Made by a program: the position numbers and the translations under genes | Shown here: positions 38,725 to 46,758 of the stretch, in pieces | Numbering within the stretch: position 1 is the first letter of the stretch | Layout of the letters: every line of letters begins with the position of its first letter | Assembly (NCBI RefSeq): GCF_003026285.1 | Contig: NZ_PYOD01000001.1 | Coordinates: 806,001-870,000, forward strand | Reading direction: 5' to 3' | Source: Photobacterium profundum | GTDB lineage: Bacteria > Pseudomonadota > Gammaproteobacteria > Enterobacterales > Vibrionaceae | Length of the DNA: 64,000 nucleotides | The notes under the pieces: generated by a model | Seen by the model: only the letters and a program-made list of their open reading frames with translations | What the model was told of the DNA's origin: nothing | Databases searched by the model: none

Positions 38725-38868
38725 TCAACATAAAGCCAATTGCAAATCAGGATAAACCTGATAAGAGAAAGTAAAGTCAGCCTTCAAAAGGAAGTTGTCA
38801 TCTTGCTCAACAGACGATAAACACAGAATGTAATACTGTTCCACAGAAACTACATTCGTACTCATCAT
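38725..38868 (-). CDS. Possible 47-residue small protein (or small RNA) before a terminator
   Basis: From ATG 38866-38868 to TGA 38725-38727 the frame reads MMSTNVVSVEQYYILCLSSV and ends DLQLALC. The frame stays open for about 23 codons further upstream, without an ATG. No good ribosome binding site was seen. A strong terminator follows 49 bp later, so something is transcribed here on the minus strand. It may be this peptide, a non-coding RNA, or a leader. Not recognised. Confidence 0.3.
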   Translation of the reverse strand: MMSTNVVSVEQYYILCLSSVEQDDNFLLKADFTFSYQVYPDLQLALC

Positions 38869-39014
38869 CAGATGACAGGGACTACTATAGCTTCCCGCTG
38901 AAGTCAGAGTTTGAACCAGATCAATTTTATGGCTGATTATTCATTTATTCGTGCATCCGATGAAAAAAAACGAACAATAATCGTGATGTCGACACCAAGT
39001 TAACGGGCAAATTC

Positions 39015-39587
39015 ATGATTAAACAATTTTTCCGTAAGAAAACGCCAGATACCACGGTCTCTGTAGATATGAATAAACAAAGACGTTATGAAGCCCTTGT
39101 CAGGGCGTGGCATCGAGACTTATACCGTTATGCATATTGGCTATGCCATGATCCTCATATAGCAGAGGATTTAGTGCAAGAAACATGTTTAAGGGCTTGG
39201 CGTTCTTTAGATAGCCTACAAGATGACAAAGCAGCAAAATCATGGTTGATTACAATTTTACGTAGAGAAAATGCACGGCGTTTTGAGCGAAAACAATTCG
39301 ATCTTGTCGACATTGATGACTATGCCATTGCTGATACCCATCAACAGGGAACAGAAATGGAAATGGAACAACAAATGTTGCACCGTCAAATTATGAAGCT
39401 CGCACCTGAATATCGAGAGCCTCTCGTTTTACAAGTAATGGCCGGTTTTAATGGCGATGAAATTGCAGAAATATTGGGGTTAAACCGCAACACGGTGATG
39501 ACACGTTTATTTCGCGCGAGAAATCAGTTAAAAGACCAAATAGAAAAGCAATCTGAGCGGAGGGATCACCACAATGGACGATCTTGA
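39015..39587 (+). CDS. ECF-type RNA polymerase sigma factor
   Basis: 190 residues. Sigma region 2 spans about 25-95 (RAWHRDLYRYAYWLCHDPHI, then AEDLVQETCLRAWRSLDSL) and region 4 about 130-180 (LAPEYREPLVLQVMAGFNGD, EIAEILGLNRNTVMTRLFRA). Regions 1 and 3 are absent, as in ECF factors. It overlaps by 14 bp the next gene, a probable membrane-bound anti-sigma. The regulon is unknown; the neighbouring fatty-acid porins are possible targets, by position only. Confidence 0.88.
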   Translation: MIKQFFRKKTPDTTVSVDMNKQRRYEALVRAWHRDLYRYAYWLCHDPHIAEDLVQETCLRAWRSLDSLQDDKAAKSWLITILRRENARRFERKQFDLVDIDDYAIADTHQQGTEMEMEQQMLHRQIMKLAPEYREPLVLQVMAGFNGDEIAEILGLNRNTVMTRLFRARNQLKDQIEKQSERRDHHNGRS

Positions 39588-40287
39588 ATTCCGTCGTCGA
39601 ATTCTGGCTGATCCAAACGATAACAGTCCAGATTTGTCGGCAGCTAGAAATGAATCAATAGTCAATCGAAAGTTATACGACGAGCTATTGCAATTGGATG
39701 CCCAGCTAGAAAAAGCCATGAAGGTCGATGTGCCCGATGACTTAGCCGATCGCATTTTATTTCATCAATCTGGGCAACCTAACGAAAAACCAAAAAGTAA
39801 CCGTTTTCACATGGCTATTGCCGCATCCGTTGCGTTAGCAGTAGGTATAATGATCGGCCAATTTAATCACTTTTCGCTGCCTTCTGCACAAGCTGCGGGC
39901 ATTGGGCAAATTGCGTTACAACATATCCACACCGAAGCGCCTTTTGTTAATACTGTTGATGAGTCTGTTAGCTTGCAACAAGTGAACGCGAAATTGTTAC
40001 CTTTTGGTCCAAGCTTGAGTGATTTACCCGGACATGTTTCCTATGTAAACCACTGCGGGTTTGGCGACAAAAATGCGTTGCACATGGTAATGGAGACACC
40101 ACAGGGTAAAGTCACGGTTTTCATCGTACCTGAAGTCAGCAAAACCATGACAGCATTTAACGACAAGCAAATGGATGGCATTGTGATGCCGATTAAAAAT
40201 GCGAGCTTAATTGTGGTAGGAGAAAAAGGGCAAGACGTTATGCCTATTATTAAAAGCATTGAATCAGATTTACACTGGCAAATTTAA
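39574..40287 (+). CDS. DUF3379-type membrane protein, probable anti-sigma factor
   Basis: 237 residues. The cytoplasmic N-terminus (about 1-85, MDDLEFRRRILADPNDNSPD) would hold the sigma factor. One membrane helix at about 91-108 (AIAASVALAVGIMIG) follows, then a periplasmic domain with HCGFGDKNALHMVME and a single Cys. Overlap with the sigma gene and GGAGGGAT before the ATG show coupling. The single-helix topology is that of anti-sigma proteins; the signal sensed is unknown. Confidence 0.75.
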   Translation: MDDLEFRRRILADPNDNSPDLSAARNESIVNRKLYDELLQLDAQLEKAMKVDVPDDLADRILFHQSGQPNEKPKSNRFHMAIAASVALAVGIMIGQFNHFSLPSAQAAGIGQIALQHIHTEAPFVNTVDESVSLQQVNAKLLPFGPSLSDLPGHVSYVNHCGFGDKNALHMVMETPQGKVTVFIVPEVSKTMTAFNDKQMDGIVMPIKNASLIVVGEKGQDVMPIIKSIESDLHWQI

Positions 40288-40334
40288 CCTTCAAATCAAC
40301 CAGTAAAATGTTCATCTAACTTAATGCTGCTTAT

Positions 40335-40365
40335 AAGCCATCATTACTTTAAATAATGATGGCTT
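40335..40365 (+). terminator. Terminator of the sigma/anti-sigma pair
   Basis: AAGCCATCATTA (40335-40346) and TAATGATGGCTT (40354-40365), perfect 12-bp stem, loop of seven, 47 bp after the stop. TTATTA follows. Confidence 0.82.
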
Positions 40366-40608
40366 TATTATCACCACTGGTCTTACCACTGTAACTTTAT
40401 GTTACACATGTTGCATATTTGGCGATTGCTTCTCCACCACCCCACTCAATTTATGTACACTCCCCTGGGTTGAACCTTAACTAATCGATAACAATCAACA
40501 AACTAACAACTGGTCAGATTTGATAGATCTGATAACACTCTTACAATCATCCGCGATCTATCAACATAGATAGACATGCAGTGTAAATGATTAGGAATAA
40601 TAATAAAT
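40366..40608. other. Leader region of the first fadL-like gene
   Basis: 243 bp containing the FadR-like site at 40508-40524. No other recognised signal except a distant AGGA before the start codon. Confidence 0.4.
40508..40524. promoter_or_regulatory. FadR-like operator upstream of the first fadL gene
   Basis: AACTGGTCAGATTTGAT: the first 11 bases match the FadR consensus AACTGGTCAGACCAGTT exactly and the second half is degenerate. About 85 bp before the start codon. Confidence 0.6.
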
Positions 40609-41844
40609 ATGAACAAGAAGCGTCTGTTTACTAAAACGATGATTGCTACAGCAATCACACTAATGTCTCAGCAAGCCCTTGCTGCTGGTTTCCAACTTAA
40701 CGCACAATCAGCAACCGGCCTTGGTCGCGCATTTGCTGGTGATGCTGTTATTGCTGATAACGCATCATCAATGTCGCGTAACGCCGCATCAATGTCTTTA
40801 TTCGATGCGCCATCATTATCGTTAGGTCTTAACGTAATCGATTCAGATATTGATGTTAAGAATGCCACTTATAATGGTGTACCTACAGGTGGTTTAAATA
40901 GTAGTCTTGATGACCAATCCGTTGGTGACTCAACTTTAGTACCAAACTTTTACTACATTCACCCAATTAATGACCAATGGGCTGTTGGTGCTAGCATCTA
41001 TTCAAACTTTGGTACCAAAACTGAATTTAGTAGCGACTACTCTGCCAATGAATACGGTGGTTTAACCGACGTTAAGAGCATTAACTTTGGCTTAAGTGCT
41101 TCATACCGTATTAACCAACAATGGAGTGTCGGTGCAGGTGTAGACGTCATTTACGGCGAAGGTAAACTTCAACGAAATGATCCAATACTTGAATCAGCGG
41201 TACTAAAGGGAAAAGTATTAGATGTTGATGCAGACGGTGTTGGCGTAGGCTTTAATCTCGGTACTGTATTTGAGCTAAATGATCGCAACCGTTTTGGTCT
41301 ATCCTACCGTTATAGTCCAGAGCTAGAAACTGAAGGTGATATAACTTATGGCGGACAAGATCTTAGCTCACAAAAATTATTAATGCCTTTGCCTGACATG
41401 GCTGAATTTTCTGGCTTCCACAAACTGAATGACAAATTCGCTGTTCACTACAGCGTACAGTGGATTGGTTGGAGTGCATTCGACAAGTTAGCAACCGACG
41501 GTGGTGTGACACTTAATGATTACGAATGGAAAGACGGCTGGCACTATGCACTAGGTGGTACTTACTATCTAAACAATGACTGGACATTACGTGCCGGTTA
41601 CATGTACGACACTAGCGCACAAGATGAGATCACATCGATTTCTGTTCCTGATTCCGATCGCCAATGGTTCTCTGGTGGCTTTACTTACCACTTAGATGCC
41701 AAGTCTAACATTGATTTCGGTCTAACTTACCTAGTAGGTAAAGATGTAGACGTCAGTGAGAATACTCCTGGCTACTCAAGCATTACAGCAACAACCCGTG
41801 CAAACGCATTGTTATACGGTATTCAGTACAGCCGTTCGTTCTAA
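40609..41844 (+). CDS. fadL: FadL-family outer-membrane long-chain fatty acid transporter (copy 1)
   Basis: 411 residues. Signal peptide cleaved near Ala25-Ala26 (QQALAA-GFQL). The mature N-terminus GFQLNAQSATGLGRAFAG is the FadL hatch region. The usual NPA motif of the hatch is NAA here (SRNAASMSLF). A 14-strand barrel follows and ends in Phe. It should carry long-chain fatty acids through the outer membrane. A FadR-like site upstream and a strong terminator downstream mark it as its own unit. The second copy downstream keeps NPA. Confidence 0.9.
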   Translation: MNKKRLFTKTMIATAITLMSQQALAAGFQLNAQSATGLGRAFAGDAVIADNASSMSRNAASMSLFDAPSLSLGLNVIDSDIDVKNATYNGVPTGGLNSSLDDQSVGDSTLVPNFYYIHPINDQWAVGASIYSNFGTKTEFSSDYSANEYGGLTDVKSINFGLSASYRINQQWSVGAGVDVIYGEGKLQRNDPILESAVLKGKVLDVDADGVGVGFNLGTVFELNDRNRFGLSYRYSPELETEGDITYGGQDLSSQKLLMPLPDMAEFSGFHKLNDKFAVHYSVQWIGWSAFDKLATDGGVTLNDYEWKDGWHYALGGTYYLNNDWTLRAGYMYDTSAQDEITSISVPDSDRQWFSGGFTYHLDAKSNIDFGLTYLVGKDVDVSENTPGYSSITATTRANALLYGIQYSRSF

Positions 41845-41876
41845 TTTCAGCGAACATATAACTGAATAAATCGATT

Positions 41877-41902
41877 AAGGGAGCCTGAGGCTCCCTTTTT
41901 TA
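41877..41902 (+). terminator. Terminator of fadL copy 1
   Basis: AAGGGAGCC (41877-41885), loop TGA, GGCTCCCTT (41889-41897), then T to 41901. Strong Rho-independent signal 33 bp past the stop. Confidence 0.93.
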
Positions 41903-42200
41903 TTATCCATTTAATGTATTGTTTATAGACATAAAAAGCACATTACTAACAAAAAACAATCAATTGCCTCTCAATTTCAGAGTACAGTTGAACGCTGAAA
42001 TACGCAATTATAGATACACGTGTACGCTCAATTATTATAATAAAAAAAGGATTGATGCTAATTTCATCGTATTATCGCCACTAATTTTCGATTAATCAGC
42101 ATAAACGTCCAATTAGTACGCTAAAACGAATAAATAAATGAAGTATTTACTCTAAAGAGTATTATTCGCGGTATTAGAATTCAGCGAACAAAGCAGAACA
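41903..42200. other. Region between the two fadL-like genes
   Basis: About 300 bp, AT-rich. Contains the palindrome TACTCT AA AGAGTA at 42148-42161, 40 bp before the second fadL start. No FadR-like site was seen here. Confidence 0.45.
42148..42161. promoter_or_regulatory. 14-bp palindrome before fadL copy 2
   Basis: TACTCTAAAGAGTA, perfect inverted repeat 6-2-6. The regulator is unknown. It distinguishes this promoter from copy 1. Confidence 0.4.
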
Positions 42201-43454
42201 ATGAATAAGAATAAAATAACATTATCTTTAGCAGCAGCGTTAACACTAGGCATGAGTGCCAATACAGTGGCGGCCGGTTTTCAACTTGCAGAATATTCAG
42301 CAACAGGCTTAGGCCGTGCGTTTGCAGGTGAAGCGGCAATGGCAGACAATGCAGGGGCACAATTTCGCAACCCAGCAATGCTGACTTACCTTGAAGGTAC
42401 ACAAGTATCAATGGGGGCTATTTATGTCGACCCAAATATCGATGTTGAAGGCGAAGTAAATGGCACACAAACCAAAGCCAGCAATATTGCAAACTCAGCT
42501 GTTATTCCTAACTTCTACCTATCACACCAACTTAACGACAAGATCTTTTTAGGTTTAGCGTTTGGTACTAACTACGGCATGGAAACGGAACTTGCGGGTG
42601 ATTACCAAGCAACTCAATTTGGTAACCAAGCGAAAGTAATGTCGATTGAAATTAATCCCAATATTGCTTATAAAATCAATGAACAGTTTAGTGTTGGTGG
42701 TGGTATCCGTTATGTTATAGGTGAAGGTCACTTCGGTGCTGCATTACCAAATAACGGACCAGACCTTAAATACATGGAAGGTGATGATACCGCATGGGGC
42801 TGGCAATTAGGCTCAGCATGGCAAATCAATGAGAATAACCGCATTGGTTTTAACTACCGCTCTGAAGTTGAGTTGAACTTAACAGGTAGCGCTTCTGGAG
42901 CCGTTTACGACCTTACATCAGCAGCACAAGGCAAAAAGCCAAGCGCAAGTTACGCAGGTAGCATGGCACTAACTTTACCTGCAACGGCAGAAATTGCGAG
43001 CTTCCACCAACTAACAAATAAAGTTGCTGTACACGCTAGCTTTAACTGGACAGATTGGAGTAGCTTTGACAAATTAGAAGCTAGCATTCCATCGCTATAC
43101 GGCAATAATCCAGATCTAATTAAAGAAGAAAACTGGGAAGATAACTACCGTTTAGCTGTGGGTACAACTTACCAATACACCAATAAATTGGTACTACGCT
43201 CTGGTATTGCTTACGATACATCAGCAGTAAGTGATGAGCACCGTACACAAACAATTCCAGAAACCGATCGTCTATGGCTAAGTATGGGTGCTGGTTATAA
43301 CTGGTCACAAAGCCTAACACTTGATGCTGGCTTCACATATATCTTTGCCAAAGATGCTTCAATGAACGAAGTAGATCCAAACCTTGGTCAATTTAAAGGT
43401 GAAACGACTGGCAACGTATGGCTAGTGGGTATACAGGCAAGCTACCGCTTCTAA
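42201..43454 (+). CDS. fadL: FadL-family outer-membrane long-chain fatty acid transporter (copy 2)
   Basis: 417 residues, signal peptide cleaved near Ala24-Ala25 (NTVAA-GFQL). Hatch sequence GFQLAEYSATGLGRAFAG with the conserved NPA (FRNPAMLTYL). C-terminal Phe. Close paralogue of copy 1, arranged in tandem on the same strand, but with its own terminator before and after. Different promoter elements suggest separate control or ligand range. Vibrionaceae commonly carry such pairs. Confidence 0.9.
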   Translation: MNKNKITLSLAAALTLGMSANTVAAGFQLAEYSATGLGRAFAGEAAMADNAGAQFRNPAMLTYLEGTQVSMGAIYVDPNIDVEGEVNGTQTKASNIANSAVIPNFYLSHQLNDKIFLGLAFGTNYGMETELAGDYQATQFGNQAKVMSIEINPNIAYKINEQFSVGGGIRYVIGEGHFGAALPNNGPDLKYMEGDDTAWGWQLGSAWQINENNRIGFNYRSEVELNLTGSASGAVYDLTSAAQGKKPSASYAGSMALTLPATAEIASFHQLTNKVAVHASFNWTDWSSFDKLEASIPSLYGNNPDLIKEENWEDNYRLAVGTTYQYTNKLVLRSGIAYDTSAVSDEHRTQTIPETDRLWLSMGAGYNWSQSLTLDAGFTYIFAKDASMNEVDPNLGQFKGETTGNVWLVGIQASYRF

Positions 43455-43488
43455 AGCCCAGCAAACATCCATCTAAAAAGTAACTCAT

Positions 43489-43521
43489 AAAAAAGCGACC
43501 GATTCTATTGGTCGCTTTTTT
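43489..43521. terminator. Terminator between fadL copy 2 and mlaA
   Basis: AAAAAAGCGACC (43489-43500), loop of nine, GGTCGCTTTTTT (43510-43521). Works on both strands for convergent genes. Confidence 0.93.
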
Positions 43522-43569
43522 AATTCATCACTGCTCTATTCTTAGATACTAAACACTAGATTCTTAAAT

Positions 43570-44394
43570 TTAGTAATCATCTATTTCATCTAAATAGTCG
43601 TCAAACAATTCTTCATTTTCTGGCTCATCTACAGGAATTTCACCGCCTGTCGCTCTAAAGTTTTTATGTTGAATATAAGCATCACGAGTAAATACATAAG
43701 GATCAGGTGAATCTTCCAACAATGCTTCTTGTTTAACTAACGCTGCGCGATCTTCCATGCCTTCAAATGCCCACTTACCTAAACTCTGCCAAAACGTGAG
43801 TAAACTTAGTGGTAAATAAAGACCATCGGCAGCATCACCAACACCTTCACGTAAGGTAACGGGGCCATAAAATGGCACCATAAAATATGGTCCATTACCA
43901 ACACCGTAGTAACCTAATGAGTCACCAAAAGCACGATCGCCAGGAGTGGTAATATCAGCGGCAGAAGCAATATCAATCAAGCCAGCAATACCAAATACAG
44001 TATTAATCCAGAAACGGTTGAAATGAGTAACCGCATCTTGAGGGTTTTGCATAATAAGGCTATTCACCATACTTGCTGGCTCATCAAGATTCGATAAAAA
44101 GTTAGCAATACCTAACCGAACGGGATTGGGCGTGTAATCAACATATGCTAATGAAATTGGTCGTGCTAAATATGGGTCAAGATAATCATAATTTAAATCC
44201 CACATTACACGGTTAAACCCTTCTAATGGGTCATACACATCATTAACTGAATCGAATTCTTCAGCATTAATCTGTTCTGCAACATTTGTTGCAACTGTTT
44301 CTTTTTCCTGATTCTCAGGCGTATTAGCACAACCGACTAGGCTAGCTGTAAACAAAACAGAAAAAATAATATTCTTAGTCAAGTGGTTACTCAT
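43570..44394 (-). CDS. mlaA: MlaA (VacJ), outer-membrane lipoprotein of the phospholipid-recycling system
   Basis: 274 residues from ATG 44392-44394; the longer frame to 44439 would pass through the ccm terminator. Lipobox LVGC (Cys22). Family motifs: DPLEGFNRVMWDLNYDYLDPYL, HFNRFWINTVFGIAGLID and YYGVGNGPYFMVPFYGP. It removes misplaced phospholipids from the outer leaflet and passes them to MlaC. It has an acidic C-terminal tail (DEPENEELFDDYLDE). No other mla gene is nearby. The ribosome binding site is weak, so the start is not fully certain. Confidence 0.9.
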   Translation of the reverse strand: MSNHLTKNIIFSVLFTASLVGCANTPENQEKETVATNVAEQINAEEFDSVNDVYDPLEGFNRVMWDLNYDYLDPYLARPISLAYVDYTPNPVRLGIANFLSNLDEPASMVNSLIMQNPQDAVTHFNRFWINTVFGIAGLIDIASAADITTPGDRAFGDSLGYYGVGNGPYFMVPFYGPVTLREGVGDAADGLYLPLSLLTFWQSLGKWAFEGMEDRAALVKQEALLEDSPDPYVFTRDAYIQHKNFRATGGEIPVDEPENEELFDDYLDEIDDY

Positions 44395-44404
44395 AGGTAT
44401 AAAA

Positions 44405-44436
44405 AAGCAGACTGGATAATAATATCCAGCCTGCTT
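44405..44436 (-). terminator. Terminator of the ccm operon
   Basis: AAGCAGACTGGATA (44405-44418) and TATCCAGCCTGCTT (44423-44436), one mismatch, followed on the minus strand by six T (A run 44401-44406). It lies 20 bp after the ccmI stop and before mlaA. Confidence 0.88.
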
Positions 44437-44456
44437 CATTTGTGCCAGTAATGTTA

Positions 44457-45683
44457 TTAATATTGTTTATTTATTGTCACAATAGTAGAAGCACCTAACG
44501 ATAAGACATCACTTTGTCCGTACCAATCGCCTTGCTTTGTCATAACATTTCCATCTGAATCGATACGAGCCTTCACAATCATTTCTGATAAAGACGACAT
44601 TTTACGCTCAGGTATCATACTGTCGTTATCATCTAGCGTTACCGTTACAGGGAACTGAGATGAAAGCGGTATACGACGAGCCGCAATTGGCATCGGTGCA
44701 CCATCAGCAGAATGAACCGAAAGAATAAGGAAGCCTTGCGCTGGTAATGAGACAGCAGGATCGAGCGTAACATTAACCGTTACACTATCAGCCGAAACAT
44801 CAACCGCATTCACTTTATCAATACGTGCTTGTGCTCGCTCAATACTACGTGTCAGCATGTTTGCACGCGGGTCATTCTCACCTATGACATTTTTCATCAT
44901 GGTCCAATACGACACTGCCTGCTGGTACTCATTTCGTTCAAAAGCATCGAAGGCAAGTAATGACAATGCACGAACATCACTTGGATCGCGTTGCACGACT
45001 GAACGTAGTATCTGACGTGCAAAATCACCTTGATTAGAATCACCAACCAACATTAGCGTTTGCGCGTAACCTACCTTGATTTCAGGGTTGCTAGGATCAA
45101 GCTTATAAGCACGGAGCATTGCACCTTGTGACGTTTCAGCATCACGGTTCGCCATACCAATACGGCCTAGTAATAGCCAACCAGTCGCATCATTTGGGTT
45201 ATCGTGTAAACGAGTACGCAAAGCAAGTGTTAAGTCATCCATTTCTTGATCACTTAACGGTTCTGCATTCTGACCATCCATTAAACGCTTTGACAGTTCA
45301 GGTAAACGCGATACCGTCTCTTGCCAAGCTTCAACTTTATTCAAGCTGCCAACACTTAGGTACATACCGTAACAGATACCAACAAGCAAAATTAGACCTG
45401 GAAGCACCATTAATGGGCTAATTCCAACAACTTGTTGTTTCGCCTGCATAGGTACATCATCAAGTAGTGACTGTTGCAGTTCAGAAACCAGCTCATCTTG
45501 ATTAACAACCAAGCCTTCACTGTTTTCTTCCTCTAGTTCGCTAATGCGATCTTTAAAGAAAGCTTTGTTCAGTTCATCGCGGCTAGCTACATCGTCTTGT
45601 TCTTTCCCTTTATACATAGGAATAACAAAGATAGCGCCTGCAATTAAAACCAAAATAACTGTTATAATCCAAAACAGTGTCAT
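44457..45683 (-). CDS. ccmI: CcmI, apocytochrome c chaperone
   Basis: 408 residues. Two N-terminal membrane helices (about 2-22 and 93-112) flank a cytoplasmic loop. The periplasmic part contains tetratricopeptide repeats (about 165-270: WLLLGRIGMANRDAETSQGA, then MLRAYKLDPSNPEIKVGYAQ). It holds apocytochrome c for haem ligation by CcmF/CcmH. It overlaps ccmH by 4 bp and ends the operon. Confidence 0.92.
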   Translation of the reverse strand: MTLFWIITVILVLIAGAIFVIPMYKGKEQDDVASRDELNKAFFKDRISELEEENSEGLVVNQDELVSELQQSLLDDVPMQAKQQVVGISPLMVLPGLILLVGICYGMYLSVGSLNKVEAWQETVSRLPELSKRLMDGQNAEPLSDQEMDDLTLALRTRLHDNPNDATGWLLLGRIGMANRDAETSQGAMLRAYKLDPSNPEIKVGYAQTLMLVGDSNQGDFARQILRSVVQRDPSDVRALSLLAFDAFERNEYQQAVSYWTMMKNVIGENDPRANMLTRSIERAQARIDKVNAVDVSADSVTVNVTLDPAVSLPAQGFLILSVHSADGAPMPIAARRIPLSSQFPVTVTLDDNDSMIPERKMSSLSEMIVKARIDSDGNVMTKQGDWYGQSDVLSLGASTIVTINKQY

Positions 45684-46207
45684 GATTTCACCTTACCGTT
45701 TTTATTCTGAGGGTGTTGCTCCGCTTTTTCTTGCAGCTCCATCTCATTTAATAGTTCTTTGAGACGTATTTCTTCATCTGCAGCCAGTTTTCTTTTACTT
45801 TTAGCATCTTCCGTCTTACGAGAGCGAACAACTAACACAGTGAAACCAACAAGGATAAACAAGAAAGGCCCCATCCACAGAACTAAGGTAGATGCCATCA
45901 ACGGTGGATCATACGTTACAAAGTTACCGTAGCGCGCAATCATATAGTCAATGATCTCTTGTTTACTCTTACCCTCTTCTAACATTTCAAACACTTTTTG
46001 GCGCATATCTTGCGCCAATGTTGCGTTAGAATCAGCAATCGTATTGTTCTGACATTTAGGGCAACGAAGGGTTGCTGTTAGGTCTTGAAACGTTTTCTCT
46101 TCTTTAGCGCTGCTAAACTTATAAACATCAATAGATGCAAAAGCAGGTAGCGCTGAAGTAACGATTAAGCCAAAAGCAAAAAACATGGCAATCACACGTT
46201 TCATCAT
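45680..46207 (-). CDS. ccmH: CcmH, thiol reductase of cytochrome c maturation
   Basis: 175 residues: signal peptide (to about 25), periplasmic domain with the redox pair Cys49/Cys52 (LRCPKCQNNTIADS), then a membrane helix (about 108-128) and a short charged cytoplasmic tail. It reduces the CXXCH cysteines of apocytochrome c. A second ATG at codon 2 is equally possible as start. Overlaps ccmG and ccmI by 4 bp each. Confidence 0.93.
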   Translation of the reverse strand: MMKRVIAMFFAFGLIVTSALPAFASIDVYKFSSAKEEKTFQDLTATLRCPKCQNNTIADSNATLAQDMRQKVFEMLEEGKSKQEIIDYMIARYGNFVTYDPPLMASTLVLWMGPFLFILVGFTVLVVRSRKTEDAKSKRKLAADEEIRLKELLNEMELQEKAEQHPQNKNGKVKS

Positions 46208-46758
46208 CCTTTCGCTTCCTCTTGAAGTTCTTTAAACATTGGCTCTAATGTTTCAGCCCAGTTACGCGGGTTTACATCACCAACATGACGATAACGAACA
46301 ATACCTTTAGCATCGATAAGGAATGTTTCTGGTGCACCATATACACCTAAATCCATGCCTAGCATACCGTTACCATCGAACAAGCTATGAATGTAAGGGT
46401 TGCCTAACTCATTAAGCCATTGAACTGCCTTTAGACGCTCGTCTTTATAGTTCAAGCCAATAATTTTAACGCCTTGACCTGCTAACTCATTAAGGTATTT
46501 ATGCTCGGCATAACAAGTAGGACACCACGTTGCCCATACATTCAGCAGTAGTGGCTCACCTTTAAAAATGTCTTGCTCGTATAGTTTGCCTGCTTCAACT
46601 AAATCTTCCAATTTGAAGTTTGGAACAGGTTTACCCACTAGCACAGATTCAAGTTTTGTCGGGTCGTCACCATCTGCATTACGTGTAAGCTGAATCATGA
46701 AAACAACGGCTAACGCCAAAAACAGAGCCAAAGGTATAAATAAAATTTTCTTATTCAT
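46204..46758 (-). CDS. ccmG: CcmG/DsbE thioredoxin-like protein
   Basis: 184 residues, membrane-anchored by a helix at about 4-22. Thioredoxin fold with the active site Cys79/Cys82 in WATWCPTC and cis-proline region GVYGAPETFLID. It keeps the CcmH/apocytochrome thiols reduced, fed by DsbD. Overlaps ccmF by 8 bp. Confidence 0.94.
   Translation of the reverse strand: MNKKILFIPLALFLALAVVFMIQLTRNADGDDPTKLESVLVGKPVPNFKLEDLVEAGKLYEQDIFKGEPLLLNVWATWCPTCYAEHKYLNELAGQGVKIIGLNYKDERLKAVQWLNELGNPYIHSLFDGNGMLGMDLGVYGAPETFLIDAKGIVRYRHVGDVNPRNWAETLEPMFKELQEEAKG

Larger units (their letters stand above)
38304..39014. other. 711-bp divergent region between fadI and the sigma factor gene
   Basis: Holds a FadR-like site (38379-38393), a minus-strand terminator (38648-38675) not needed by any long gene, and a possible small frame (38725-38868). 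The remainder has no recognised signal. Confidence 0.5.

Noticed and set aside
38725..38937. Extending the small minus-strand frame upstream to about 70 codons
   Set aside because: The extension has no ATG/GTG/TTG with a ribosome site, so only the 47-codon version was kept as a possibility.
44395..44439. Upstream start for mlaA giving 289 residues
   Set aside because: It would run the coding region through the ccm terminator hairpin and place 15 residues before a normal lipoprotein signal.
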